From positions 1 through 64,000 of the forward strand of contig NZ_AYMU01000018.1 in NCBI RefSeq assembly GCF_000633395.1: 64,000 nt of DNA, in the 5' to 3' direction. The DNA is from Pseudomonas sp. PH1b. GTDB taxonomy: Bacteria > Pseudomonadota > Gammaproteobacteria > Pseudomonadales > Pseudomonadaceae. The stretch's first letter is position 1, and every line of letters starts with the position of its first letter. The translations under genes were made by a program, and so were the position numbers. Positions 1 to 7,500 of the stretch are shown here, piece by piece. A model generated the notes under the pieces. The model did not search any database. It was not told where the DNA came from and saw only the letters and a program-made list of their open reading frames with translations.

Positions 1-201
1 GCCTGCATCCACGTGCCGCCACCGCCGCCCAACCAGCTGGTGCTGGTGCGCTTTCCCAAGGGCTTGAAGCTGGACGACATCTACACGCCGCTGTGGGTGA
101 CCGGCACCCTGAAGATCGAAAAGGTCAGCAATGACCTGGCCGATGCCGCCTACGCCCTGGAGGCGGCGAAGGTGCGGGTGGTCAAGGAGTCGGATCTCTG
201 A
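1..201 (+). CDS. DUF3299 family protein, C-terminal fragment
   Basis: The frame is open from base 1, so the gene begins outside the window and only the last 66 residues are present. The fragment contains the run CIHVPPPPPNQ followed by a GxLKIEK segment, which I recall as typical of the C-terminal half of DUF3299 proteins, a family of small exported or lipid-anchored proteins of unknown function. The stop codon TGA at 199-201 lies directly at the start of a 40-bp tandem repeat array. The last bases of the gene resemble the repeat unit itself. The family call is from memory. Confidence 0.7.
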   Translation, partial: ACIHVPPPPPNQLVLVRFPKGLKLDDIYTPLWVTGTLKIEKVSNDLADAAYALEAAKVRVVKESDL

Positions 202-681
202 ATCGGCGCTGCTGAATTGGCCATTGGAACCGGGCCTTTTAACCGGCGCTATTGAACTGGCTCTTGGAATCGGGCCTTTGAGCCGGCGCTGTTGAACTGG
301 CTCTTGGAATCGGACCTCTGAACCGGCGCTGCTGAATTGGCCATTGGAACCGGACCTCTGAACCGGCGCTGTTGAACTGGCACTTGGAGTCGGGCCTTTG
401 AGCCGGCGCTGTTGAACTGGCTCTTGGAATCGGACCTTTGAACCGGCGCTGCTGAATTGGCCATTGGAACCGGACCTCTGAACCGGCGCTGTTGAACTGG
501 CTCTTGGAATCGGACCTCTGAACCGGCGCTGTTGAACTGGCTCTTGGAATCGGGCCTCTGAACCGGCGCTGTTGAACTGGCCCTTGGAACCGGACCTCTG
601 AACCGGCGCTGCTGAACCGGGCCCTTGGAACCGGACCTCTGAACCGGCGCTACTGAACTGGCCCTCGGAGTCAGGCCCCTG
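201..681. repeat. 40-bp tandem repeat array, 12 copies
   Basis: Twelve contiguous copies of a 40-bp unit start at 201, 241, 281, 321, 361, 401, 441, 481, 521, 561, 601 and 642; the eleventh has one extra base. Copies differ at a few positions (TTGG/CTGG, AACC/AATC, GACC/GGCC) but keep the phase AACCGGCGCTG...TTGGAA.CGG.CCT.TGA. There are no unique spacers. Since 40 is not a multiple of 3, frames across it repeat only every 120 bp; a 174-codon open frame on the minus strand is a by-product. The unit end resembles the end of the preceding gene (GGAGTCGGATCTCTGAA). Confidence 0.95.
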
Positions 682-684
682 AAC

Positions 685-768
685 TGTAGGAGCCGGCTTG
701 CCGGCGAAGGCGGCCCTGAGGGCGCAGACGCACTTGAGGGCCTCTTCGCCGGCAAGCCGGCTCCTACA
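685..768. repeat. REP doublet (REPIN), inverted pair
   Basis: TGTAGGAGCCGGCTTGCCGGCG at the left is matched by its reverse complement CGCCGGCAAGCCGGCTCCTACA at the right, about 40 bp apart. This is the common P. fluorescens-group REP sequence arranged as a REPIN. Further copies in this window lie at 5020-5101, 33003-33077 and 39813-39893. It sits between the tandem array and the 3' end of the mutarotase gene. Confidence 0.9.
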
Positions 769-780
769 AACAATGTGGGG

Positions 781-1680
781 TCAGAGGGGGGCGCTGCTGA
801 TGCTCAGGCTCAGGGTGTGGCTGGCACCGGGGGCCAGGGTGACGATGTCGTCCATCACGTTGGCGGTTTCGATGCACAGCATGCGCTGCCAGCCGTCGTC
901 GGCCATGTCGCTGAAGGCCGCGGCGCGGTCGATCCAGGGGTTCCAGATCACGGCGGTGCGCGAGCCTGCGCTGGTCAGGCGAATTCGCCGTTGCCAGTCC
1001 GGGTCGACGATCTCCAACTGCTCTGGAACATCCAGGTAGATGCGGTCGGTTTCCCCGGTGAAGTGCAGGTCGCCGTTCTGGACCTTGGTCTTCCAGTCTT
1101 CCAGGGTCTCGATGTAGTTCAGCCCGTCCACGCCTTCGACATGCACCTTGCGCACATCACTGACCGCGAAGTAGCTGTGCAGCGCCTGGCTGATGCTGAC
1201 GCTTTCAGTGCCCAGGTTGTGGCTGCTGAGGCTGATGTGCAGTTGCTGGTCGAGACGGATGCTCAGGCTTGGCTCCACTTGATGGGGCCAGCCGGGAAAG
1301 CCGCCTTCGGGGCAGGGCAGGCGCAGGCGCACCAGCAAGCTGTCGCCTTCACTCTCGATGCCTTGCAGTTCCCAGTCGGTGGCCCGCACCAGGCCGTGGG
1401 CCGGTGCCGGCTCGGCGCTTTGGCGCATGGCCTGCACGGCTTGCGGGTTGCGGGCGAAGTTGCCGAACCAGGGCCAGCACACCGGCACCCCGGCGCGGAT
1501 GCTCTTGCCGCGCTTGAACACGGCCTCGTCGTTGAGCCAGATCAGCGGCTGTTGCCCGGCCACTTGATAACTGAGGATGTGCGCGCCCTGCTGGGCTACC
1601 AGCAGCTCGGCGTCACCGTGGCGGATGCGCCAGCAGTTCAGCTCATCGAGTTTCACTGTTTCAACGTGGGGCGTAGGCAT
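781..1680 (-). CDS. D-hexose-6-phosphate mutarotase (aldose 1-epimerase-like, YeaD type)
   Basis: This 299-residue cytosolic protein belongs to the galactose mutarotase-like fold and probably interconverts the alpha and beta anomers of glucose 6-phosphate or related hexose phosphates. Visible family marks are GVPVCWPWFG near residue 66, a catalytic-type His in HGLVRATDWEL, LHSYFAVSD with a second conserved His, and a late acidic segment NPWIDRAAAFSDMADDGW followed by CIETAN, which carries the catalytic Glu. The length fits the YeaD subgroup rather than long GalM enzymes. It is transcribed leftward into the repeat region, behind the thioesterase gene, with a gap of 58 bp. Confidence 0.85.
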   Translation of the reverse strand: MPTPHVETVKLDELNCWRIRHGDAELLVAQQGAHILSYQVAGQQPLIWLNDEAVFKRGKSIRAGVPVCWPWFGNFARNPQAVQAMRQSAEPAPAHGLVRATDWELQGIESEGDSLLVRLRLPCPEGGFPGWPHQVEPSLSIRLDQQLHISLSSHNLGTESVSISQALHSYFAVSDVRKVHVEGVDGLNYIETLEDWKTKVQNGDLHFTGETDRIYLDVPEQLEIVDPDWQRRIRLTSAGSRTAVIWNPWIDRAAAFSDMADDGWQRMLCIETANVMDDIVTLAPGASHTLSLSISSAPL

Positions 1681-1738
1681 GCTGCTGATCTCGTTCGCAA
1701 GGTTTGGGCTGTTATGGACCGCATAACAGCCTCCAGGT

Positions 1739-2143
1739 TTAACGCGCGCGGGGCGGAACCGAACGGGTGCGGCCGCTGCCGTCGATGGCGACGAACACGA
1801 ATACCGCCTCGGTGACCTTGCGCCATTCGCTGGAGAGCGGGTCGTCGCTCCACACTTCCACCATCATCTGGATCGAGCTGCGGCCGATCTCCAGGGTCTG
1901 GGTATAGAAGGACAGCTGCGCGCCCACCGCCACCGGCACCAGGAAGGCCATGCGATCGATGGCCACCGTGGCCACCCGGCCACCGGCGACGCGGCTGGCC
2001 ATGGCGGTGCCTGCCAGGTCCATCTGCGCTACCAGCCAGCCACCAAAGATATCGCCAAAACCGTTGGTTTCACGGGGCAGGGCGGTGATTTGCAGGGCCA
2101 GGTCGCCTTGCGGGATTGGATCTTCTTGTTCGAGCTCTATCAT
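1739..2143 (-). CDS. Acyl-CoA thioesterase, YciA-like hotdog fold
   Basis: At 134 residues this matches the single-hotdog acyl-CoA thioesterases that release fatty acids from CoA in the cytosol. The motif NGFGDIFGGWLVAQMDLAG (from about residue 27) carries the conserved Asn, Asp and Gly-Gly of the YciA/BACH family, and the downstream strand KVTEAVFVFVAID is typical. The basic tail is short. The ATG at 2143 gives the expected N-terminus. It lies upstream of the mutarotase gene on the same strand and may be co-transcribed. Substrate chain length cannot be read from sequence. Confidence 0.85.
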   Translation of the reverse strand: MIELEQEDPIPQGDLALQITALPRETNGFGDIFGGWLVAQMDLAGTAMASRVAGGRVATVAIDRMAFLVPVAVGAQLSFYTQTLEIGRSSIQMMVEVWSDDPLSSEWRKVTEAVFVFVAIDGSGRTRSVPPRAR

Positions 2144-2537
2144 GCCGGGGGGCCTCTGACCCGTGACGCTTCATGGGTACTTCAGGTGAATAGCCGTCTT
2201 CAGGAAAAACGATTCAGCCCGAACATACTACGTTCGTCACGTTCTTTCTAAGGCGTGCTAAAGGGAAACTCTGCGAAATCGACTGGCGCTGGCCAGGGCC
2301 AGGGGCGCGCAGCAGCGTTTTCGCACAGCAACCCTTGCCAGGAGCGGCTTTGCGCTCCGAGGTCTGCGAGTATATCGGTCGATAGACTCCGCGACGACCC
2401 GTCCAGTTCGCAAATTTGTGAGTCATTTGTGCGCCGCTGTGTACGCATTCGAACAATTTGCTATCGTGCCGAACCTGCCAGGCCCTAGCCAGCGCTGTTG
2501 CGGCTTGCAGAACCGACTAATAAGAGAAGCCCTTGCC
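2144..2537. other. Intergenic region between thioesterase and MFS genes
   Basis: This 394-bp stretch separates two divergent genes and must hold both promoters. I see small inverted segments (CTGGCGCTGGCCAGGGCCAGG near 2283) but no convincing -35/-10 pair, operator or RNA gene. An open frame continues from 2418 into the MFS gene, but its codons before 2538 have no family resemblance and I treat it as leader. Confidence 0.5.
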
Positions 2538-3836
2538 ATGACCACTGTGCCCTCCAGCGCCGCGCAGCCAGCGCAGCCCGCCCGTCCCTTGACTCGTAGT
2601 GACTACAAGACCCTTTCGCTGTCTGCCCTGGGCGGTGCGCTGGAGTTCTACGACTTCATCATTTTCGTGTTCTTTGCCACCGTGGTCGGCAAGCTGTTCT
2701 TCCCGGCGGACATGCCCGAGTGGCTGCGCCTGATGCAGACTTTCGGCATCTTCGCCGCCGGCTACCTGGCGCGGCCCCTGGGCGGGATCGTCATGGCCCA
2801 CTTCGGCGACCTGCTGGGGCGCAAGAAGATGTTCACCCTGAGCATCTTCATGATGGCGGTGCCGACCCTGATCATGGGCCTGTTGCCCACCTACGCGCAG
2901 ATCGGCCTGTGGGCGCCGATCCTGTTGCTGCTGATGCGGGTGATCCAGGGCGCGGCCATCGGCGGTGAGGTCCCCGGGGCCTGGGTGTTCGTTTCCGAAC
3001 ACGTGCCCCAGCGGCACATCGGCTATGCCTGCGGCACCCTGACCTCGGGCCTGACCGCCGGGATTCTCCTGGGCTCGCTGGTGGCCACCGCGATCAACAG
3101 TCTCTACACCCCGGAAGAGGTGGCGGCGTACGCCTGGCGTATCCCGTTCCTGATGGGGGGTGTGTTCGGCCTGTTCTCGGTGTACCTGCGTCGCCTGCTC
3201 CACGAAACCCCGGTATTCGCCGAGCTGCAACAGCGCAAGGCCCTGGCCGAAGAGCTGCCGCTGCGGGCGGTGCTGCGCGATCACCGCGGCGCCATCGTGA
3301 TTTCCATGCTGCTGACCTGGCTGCTGTCTGCCGGGATCATCGTGGTGATCCTGATGACCCCCACCGTGTTGCAGACCGTGTACAAATTCCCCGCCATCAC
3401 CGCCCTGGAAGCCAACAGCCTGGCCATCGTCTTCCTCAGCCTGGGCTGCGTGGCCTCCGGCGCCCTGGCGGACCGTTTCGGCGCCGGCAAGGTGTTCGTG
3501 TTCGGCAGCGCCCTGCTGCTGGCCACTTCCTGGACCTTCTATCACGGCCTTTTGGACAACCCGCAGTGGCTGTTCCCGCTGTATGCCCTGACTGGCCTGT
3601 TCGTCGGCACCATCGGCGCGGTGCCCTATGTGATGGTCAAGGCGTTCCCGGCGGTGGTGCGCTTCAGTGGCCTGTCGTTTTCCTACAACCTGGCCTACGC
3701 GATCTTCGGTGGCCTGACGCCGATGGTGGTCACCTGGCTGCTCAAGGAAAGCCCCATGGGCCCGGCCTATTATGTTGCAATTATTTGCGGCATCGGCCTG
3801 CTGGTGGGCCTGTACCTCTGGGCCAAGGGCCGCTGA
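2538..3836 (+). CDS. MFS transporter, metabolite:H+ symporter (MHS) type
   Basis: A 432-residue inner-membrane protein with about twelve hydrophobic segments. After the N-terminus the segment LSALGGALEFYDFIIFVFFATVVGKLFFP is typical of the MHS branch (citrate, shikimate and proline/betaine symporters). The loop FGDLLGRKKMF is the MFS signature between helices 2 and 3, and RVIQGAAIGGEVPGAWVFVSEHVP is the helix 4-5 region. I chose the ATG at 2538, preceded by AGAGAAG, over the upstream frame extension to 2418. It lies upstream of pstS, as in P. aeruginosa (PA5370, from memory), but a terminator-like hairpin and a PHO box separate them. The substrate is unknown. Confidence 0.85.
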   Translation: MTTVPSSAAQPAQPARPLTRSDYKTLSLSALGGALEFYDFIIFVFFATVVGKLFFPADMPEWLRLMQTFGIFAAGYLARPLGGIVMAHFGDLLGRKKMFTLSIFMMAVPTLIMGLLPTYAQIGLWAPILLLLMRVIQGAAIGGEVPGAWVFVSEHVPQRHIGYACGTLTSGLTAGILLGSLVATAINSLYTPEEVAAYAWRIPFLMGGVFGLFSVYLRRLLHETPVFAELQQRKALAEELPLRAVLRDHRGAIVISMLLTWLLSAGIIVVILMTPTVLQTVYKFPAITALEANSLAIVFLSLGCVASGALADRFGAGKVFVFGSALLLATSWTFYHGLLDNPQWLFPLYALTGLFVGTIGAVPYVMVKAFPAVVRFSGLSFSYNLAYAIFGGLTPMVVTWLLKESPMGPAYYVAIICGIGLLVGLYLWAKGR

Positions 3837-3871
3837 GTTCCCCGCCAAGCCCATTTCCCGCGCTTATTAAA

Positions 3872-3907
3872 GAAAGGCCAGCTTCCGTTCAGGAATGCTG
3901 GCCTTTC
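3872..3907 (+). terminator. Terminator-like hairpin after the MFS gene
   Basis: Arms GAAAGGCCAGC (3872-3882) and GCTGGCCTTTC (3897-3907) are perfectly complementary over 11 bp with a 14-base loop. The trailing sequence ATCTAAT is only weakly T-rich. Its place between the MFS stop codon and the PHO box fits a terminator insulating pstS. Confidence 0.65.
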
Positions 3908-3913
3908 ATCTAA

Positions 3914-3958
3914 TTGTCATATTCCAGACATAGAGTGTTCACACGGCCTACAGATACT
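3914..3958 (+). promoter_or_regulatory. PHO box and candidate -10 of pstS
   Basis: TTGTCAT-ATTC-CAGACAT-AGAG-TGTTCAC (3914-3942) are three 7-mers at 11-bp spacing resembling the PhoB half-site CTGTCAT (6/7, 5/7 and weaker). A -10-like GATACT lies at 3953-3958, placing a start near 3965 and a leader of about 34 bases. Consensus and spacing are known from enterobacterial and Pseudomonas PhoB promoters; binding here is inferred. Confidence 0.6.
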
Positions 3959-3998
3959 TGGCCCCGACTTAACACCCCCTATCTGCTAGGAGTAAGGC

Positions 3999-4982
3999 AT
4001 GAAACTGAAGCGTTTGATGGCGGCAATGACCTTTGTCGCCGCTGGCGTTGCGACTGCCCACGCGGTTGCCGCTGTTGACCCTGCTATCCCGAGCTACACC
4101 AAGACCACTGGTGTGTCGGGCAACCTGTCCAGCGTCGGTTCCGATACCTTGGCGAACCTGATGACCCTGTGGGCCGAGAACTACAAAAAGGAATACCCGA
4201 ACGTCAACATCCAGATTCAGGCCGCTGGCTCCGCCACCGCGCCACCCGCGCTGACCGAAGGCACCTCCAACCTGGGCCCGATGAGCCGCAAGATGAAGGA
4301 CACCGAACTGGCGGCTTTCGAGCAGAAGTACGGCTACAAGCCAACCGCTATCCCGGTGGCCGTGGACGCCCTGGCGGTGTTCGTGCACAAGGACAACCCG
4401 ATCCAGCACCTGACCATGGAACAGGTCGATGCGATCTTCTCCTCGACGCGTCTGTGCGGCGCCAAGGAAGAAGTGAAGACCTGGGGTGACCTGGGCGTGA
4501 AAGGCGACCTGGCCAACAAGCCAGTGCAGCTGTTCGGTCGCAACTCGGTATCCGGCACCTACGGCTACTTCAAGGAAGAAGCCCTGTGCAAAGGCGACTA
4601 CAAGCCTAACGTCAACGAGCAGCCAGGTTCGGCTTCCGTGGTGCAGTCCATCAGCTCCTCGCTGAACGGTATCGGCTACTCGGGCATCGGTTACAAGACC
4701 GCCAGCGTGAAGACCGTGGCCCTGGCCAAGAAAGGCAGCAGCGACTTCATCGAAGACACCGAAGAAAACGCCCTGAACGGCAAGTACCCGCTGTCGCGCT
4801 TCCTCTACGTTTACGTCAACAAGGCCCCGAACAAGCCTCTGGCCCCGCTGGAAGCCGAGTTCGTGAAGCTGGTCCTGTCCAAGCAAGGCCAGGAAGTGGT
4901 TGTGAAAGACGGCTACATCCCACTGCCAGCCAAGGTTGCCGCCAAGGCCCTGGCTGACCTGGGTCTGAAAGAAGGCGCATAA
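3999..4982 (+). CDS. pstS: Phosphate ABC transporter, periplasmic phosphate-binding protein
   Basis: PstS captures inorganic phosphate in the periplasm and delivers it to PstCA. The 327-residue protein has a signal peptide (basic MKLKR start, hydrophobic core, AHA-type cleavage region near residue 23) and phosphate-loop segments such as GSDTLANLM, AAGSATAPPAL and GTSNLGPMSRKM, plus GRNSVSGTYGYF further on. It fits the Pseudomonas PstS group. The ATG at 3999 follows AGGAGTAA. It is first in the pst cluster and lies directly downstream of a PHO box; a hairpin and a REPIN separate it from pstC, which would allow more PstS than permease to be made. Confidence 0.95.
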   Translation: MKLKRLMAAMTFVAAGVATAHAVAAVDPAIPSYTKTTGVSGNLSSVGSDTLANLMTLWAENYKKEYPNVNIQIQAAGSATAPPALTEGTSNLGPMSRKMKDTELAAFEQKYGYKPTAIPVAVDALAVFVHKDNPIQHLTMEQVDAIFSSTRLCGAKEEVKTWGDLGVKGDLANKPVQLFGRNSVSGTYGYFKEEALCKGDYKPNVNEQPGSASVVQSISSSLNGIGYSGIGYKTASVKTVALAKKGSSDFIEDTEENALNGKYPLSRFLYVYVNKAPNKPLAPLEAEFVKLVLSKQGQEVVVKDGYIPLPAKVAAKALADLGLKEGA

Positions 4983-4992
4983 GCCGCCGCAG

Positions 4993-5016
4993 AAGGGTCC
5001 GGCTCCCCGGACCCTT
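4993..5016 (+). terminator. Hairpin after pstS
   Basis: AAGGGTCCGG (4993-5002) and CCGGACCCTT (5007-5016) form a perfect 10-bp stem with a 4-base loop just after the pstS stop. There is no real T tract, so it may act as a weak terminator or as an mRNA 3'-end stabiliser. Confidence 0.5.
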
Positions 5017-5019
5017 CCT

Positions 5020-5101
5020 CGTAGGAGCTGGCTTGCCAGCGAAAGCGCCCCAAAGGGCACTCAGGCTCAAGGCCCTGTTCGCCGGCAAGCCGGCTCCTAC
5101 A
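5020..5101. repeat. REP doublet (REPIN) in the pstS-pstC gap
   Basis: Left unit CGTAGGAGCTGGCTTGCCAGCG and right unit CGCCGGCAAGCCGGCTCCTACA form an inverted pair about 40 bp apart. The left unit has compensating T/A changes that keep its own stem. This is the same family as 685-768. Confidence 0.9.
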
Positions 5102-5159
5102 ACCTCATTTTCTGTCCGCTGCCAGCTCTGCTACGCGGCGGATTTGCTGCGTCACTGCA

Positions 5160-5177
5160 TTGTCATCTTTCTGTCAT
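5160..5177 (+). promoter_or_regulatory. PHO box upstream of pstC
   Basis: TTGTCATCTTTCTGTCAT matches two PhoB half-sites (6/7 and 7/7) with a 4-bp spacer, the best PHO box in the window. It ends only 22 bp before the pstC ATG at 5200, so a -10 (around CGCTAG, 5183-5188) would overlap the ribosome-binding site. This raises a question about the pstC start. Confidence 0.75.
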
Positions 5178-5199
5178 ACAGGATCGCTAGGGTGTGCGC

Positions 5200-7485
5200 A
5201 TGAATGATCTGGCCAATTCCACCATGACTACGACTTCTCCCCCTAAGCGCATTGATTTCAATACGCCTGAACTGCAACGCAAGCGCCGCATCCGCGCGCT
5301 GAAAGACCGTCTGACTCGCTGGTACGTCCTGGTAGGCGGCCTTGCCGTGCTGGGCGCGATCACCCTGATTTTCTTCTTCCTCGCCTACGTGGTCGCGCCC
5401 CTGTTCCAGGGTGCCGATCTGACCGCCAAGGACCCCTTGACCCCGGCCTGGATGCAGGACGCCGGCAAGCCGCTGATGTTCTCCCTGGAAGAGCAGAACC
5501 AGGTCGGCATGCGCGTCTCCGACAAGGGCCAGGCGCTGTTCTTCGACATCGACAGCGGCGCCGAGCTGCGCAAGGTCGACCTGCCGATCCCGGCGGGTGC
5601 CAGCGTCACCTCCATCGGCAAGGACCAGCCCGGCAACCCGCTGGTGGTGGTCGGCCTGTCCAACGGTCAGGCCCTGGTGTTCCGTCACACCTACAAGGTC
5701 AGCTACCCGGACGGCAAGAAGACCATCTCGCCGGCCATCGAATACCCCTACGGCGAAGCCCCGATCACCCTGAACGAACAGGGCGGCGCGCTGGAGCACG
5801 TCAACCTCAACGCCACTGATTCGTCGCTGGTCCTGGCCGGCTCCAATGGCTCGCAGCTGCACGTGTTGAAGCTGACCCGCGAAGAAAACATGATGACCGG
5901 TGAAGTCACCAGCGAGCAGAGCCGCATCGAGCTGCCGCAGATGACCGAGCCGGTCAAGGCGATGTACATCGATCCGCGCCAGCAATGGCTGTATGTGATC
6001 AACGGGCGCGCCCAGGCCGACGTGTTCAGCCTGCGGGACAAGAGCCTCAACGGGCGCTACAAACTGCTGGAAGACGCCGATACCGAAGTCACCGCCAGCA
6101 CCCAGCTGGTGGGCGGCATCTCGCTGATCATCGGTACCTCCAAGGGCGGCCTGGCCCAGTGGTTCATGGCCCGCGACCCGGATGGTGAGCTGCGCCTGAA
6201 GCAGATCCGCACCTTCCAGATGGGCACCGCGCCGATCGTTGAAATCACCGCCGAAGAGCGCCGCAAGGGCTTCGTTGCCCTGGACGCCGCCGGCAAGCTC
6301 GGGGTGTTCCACAGCACCGCCCACCGCACCCTGCTGGTGGACCAGGTGGTGGACGGCCAAGGCATTTTCGGCCTGTCGCCACGGGCCAACCGGGTAATCG
6401 TCGAGGCTGGCGGCAAGCTGCAACCGCTGCTGCTGGACAACCCGCACCCGGAAGTCTCCTGGAGCGCGCTGTGGAGCAAGGTCTGGTACGAGAACTACGA
6501 CGAGCCTAAGTACGTCTGGCAATCCACCGCGGCCAACACCGATTTCGAACCCAAGCTGAGCCTCTCGCCCCTGACCTTCGGCACCCTGAAGGCGGCGTTC
6601 TACGCCATGCTGCTGGCAGCGCCGCTGGCGGTGGCCGCGGCGATCTACACCGCCTACTTCATGGCCCCGGGCATGCGCCGCAAGGTCAAGCCGGTGATCG
6701 AGCTGATGGAAGCGATGCCGACGGTGATCCTCGGTTTCTTCGCCGGTCTGTTCCTCGCGCCTTATGTCGAAGGCCACCTGCCGGGCATCTTCAGCCTGCT
6801 GATCCTGCTGCCGGTGGGCATCCTGGTGGCCGGTTTTGCCTGGAGCCGCCTGCCCGAGTCCCTGCGCCTGCGGGTGCCGGACGGCTGGGAAAGCGCGATT
6901 CTGATCCCGGTGATCATCTTCGTCGGCTTCCTCTCGCTGTACATGAGCCCGTTCATGGAGAACTGGTTCTTCGGCGGCGACATGCGCATGTGGATCTCCC
7001 ACGACCTGGGCATCACCTACGACCAGCGCAACGCCCTGGTGGTTGGCCTGGCCATGGGTTTTGCGGTGATCCCGAACATCTACTCGATCGCCGAAGACGC
7101 CGTGTTCAGCGTACCGCGCGGCCTGACCCTGGGCTCCCTGGCCCTGGGCGCCACGCCGTGGCAGACCATGACCCGAGTGGTGATCCTCACCGCCAGCCCG
7201 GGGATCTTCTCGGCGCTGATGATCGGCATGGGCCGCGCCGTGGGCGAGACCATGATCGTACTGATGGCCACCGGCAACACCCCGGTCATGGAGATGAACC
7301 TGTTCGAAGGTCTGCGCACCCTGGCTGCCAACGTCGCGGTGGAAATGCCCGAGTCGGAGGTCGGCGGCAGCCACTACCGCGTGCTGTTCCTCTCGGCGCT
7401 GGTGCTGCTGTTGTTCACCTTCGTCATGAACACCCTCGCCGAGCTGATTCGTCAGCGTCTGCGCAAGAAATATTCGTCGCTTTAA
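5200..7485 (+). CDS. pstC: Phosphate ABC transporter permease PstC (long form)
   Basis: PstC is one of two inner-membrane permeases of the phosphate importer. At 761 residues it is far longer than E. coli PstC (about 320). A first membrane helix (about 45-70) is followed by a large soluble, strand-rich segment (about 75-430) and then the classical permease domain from about 465, with EAMPTVILGF and the EAA-like loop SLALGATPWQTMTRVV. Long PstC proteins are usual in Pseudomonas, as I recall. I chose the ATG at 5200, which has AGGGTG upstream; a GTG at 5194 and an ATG at 5224 are alternatives. pstA follows after 15 bp. Confidence 0.9.
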   Translation: MNDLANSTMTTTSPPKRIDFNTPELQRKRRIRALKDRLTRWYVLVGGLAVLGAITLIFFFLAYVVAPLFQGADLTAKDPLTPAWMQDAGKPLMFSLEEQNQVGMRVSDKGQALFFDIDSGAELRKVDLPIPAGASVTSIGKDQPGNPLVVVGLSNGQALVFRHTYKVSYPDGKKTISPAIEYPYGEAPITLNEQGGALEHVNLNATDSSLVLAGSNGSQLHVLKLTREENMMTGEVTSEQSRIELPQMTEPVKAMYIDPRQQWLYVINGRAQADVFSLRDKSLNGRYKLLEDADTEVTASTQLVGGISLIIGTSKGGLAQWFMARDPDGELRLKQIRTFQMGTAPIVEITAEERRKGFVALDAAGKLGVFHSTAHRTLLVDQVVDGQGIFGLSPRANRVIVEAGGKLQPLLLDNPHPEVSWSALWSKVWYENYDEPKYVWQSTAANTDFEPKLSLSPLTFGTLKAAFYAMLLAAPLAVAAAIYTAYFMAPGMRRKVKPVIELMEAMPTVILGFFAGLFLAPYVEGHLPGIFSLLILLPVGILVAGFAWSRLPESLRLRVPDGWESAILIPVIIFVGFLSLYMSPFMENWFFGGDMRMWISHDLGITYDQRNALVVGLAMGFAVIPNIYSIAEDAVFSVPRGLTLGSLALGATPWQTMTRVVILTASPGIFSALMIGMGRAVGETMIVLMATGNTPVMEMNLFEGLRTLAANVAVEMPESEVGGSHYRVLFLSALVLLLFTFVMNTLAELIRQRLRKKYSSL

Positions 7486-7500
7486 CAAAGGTAGAAGTCT

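Noticed and set aside
201..681. CRISPR array
   Set aside because: Copies are contiguous with no unique spacers, and no cas genes are near.
249..773. Open frame of 174 codons on the minus strand with repeated peptide units
   Set aside because: It is produced by the 40-bp repeat read through three phases; it runs into a REP and lacks a ribosome-binding site and family resemblance.
5152..7488. 778-codon open frame opposite pstC
   Set aside because: The plus strand is clearly PstC; the antisense product has no domain pattern.
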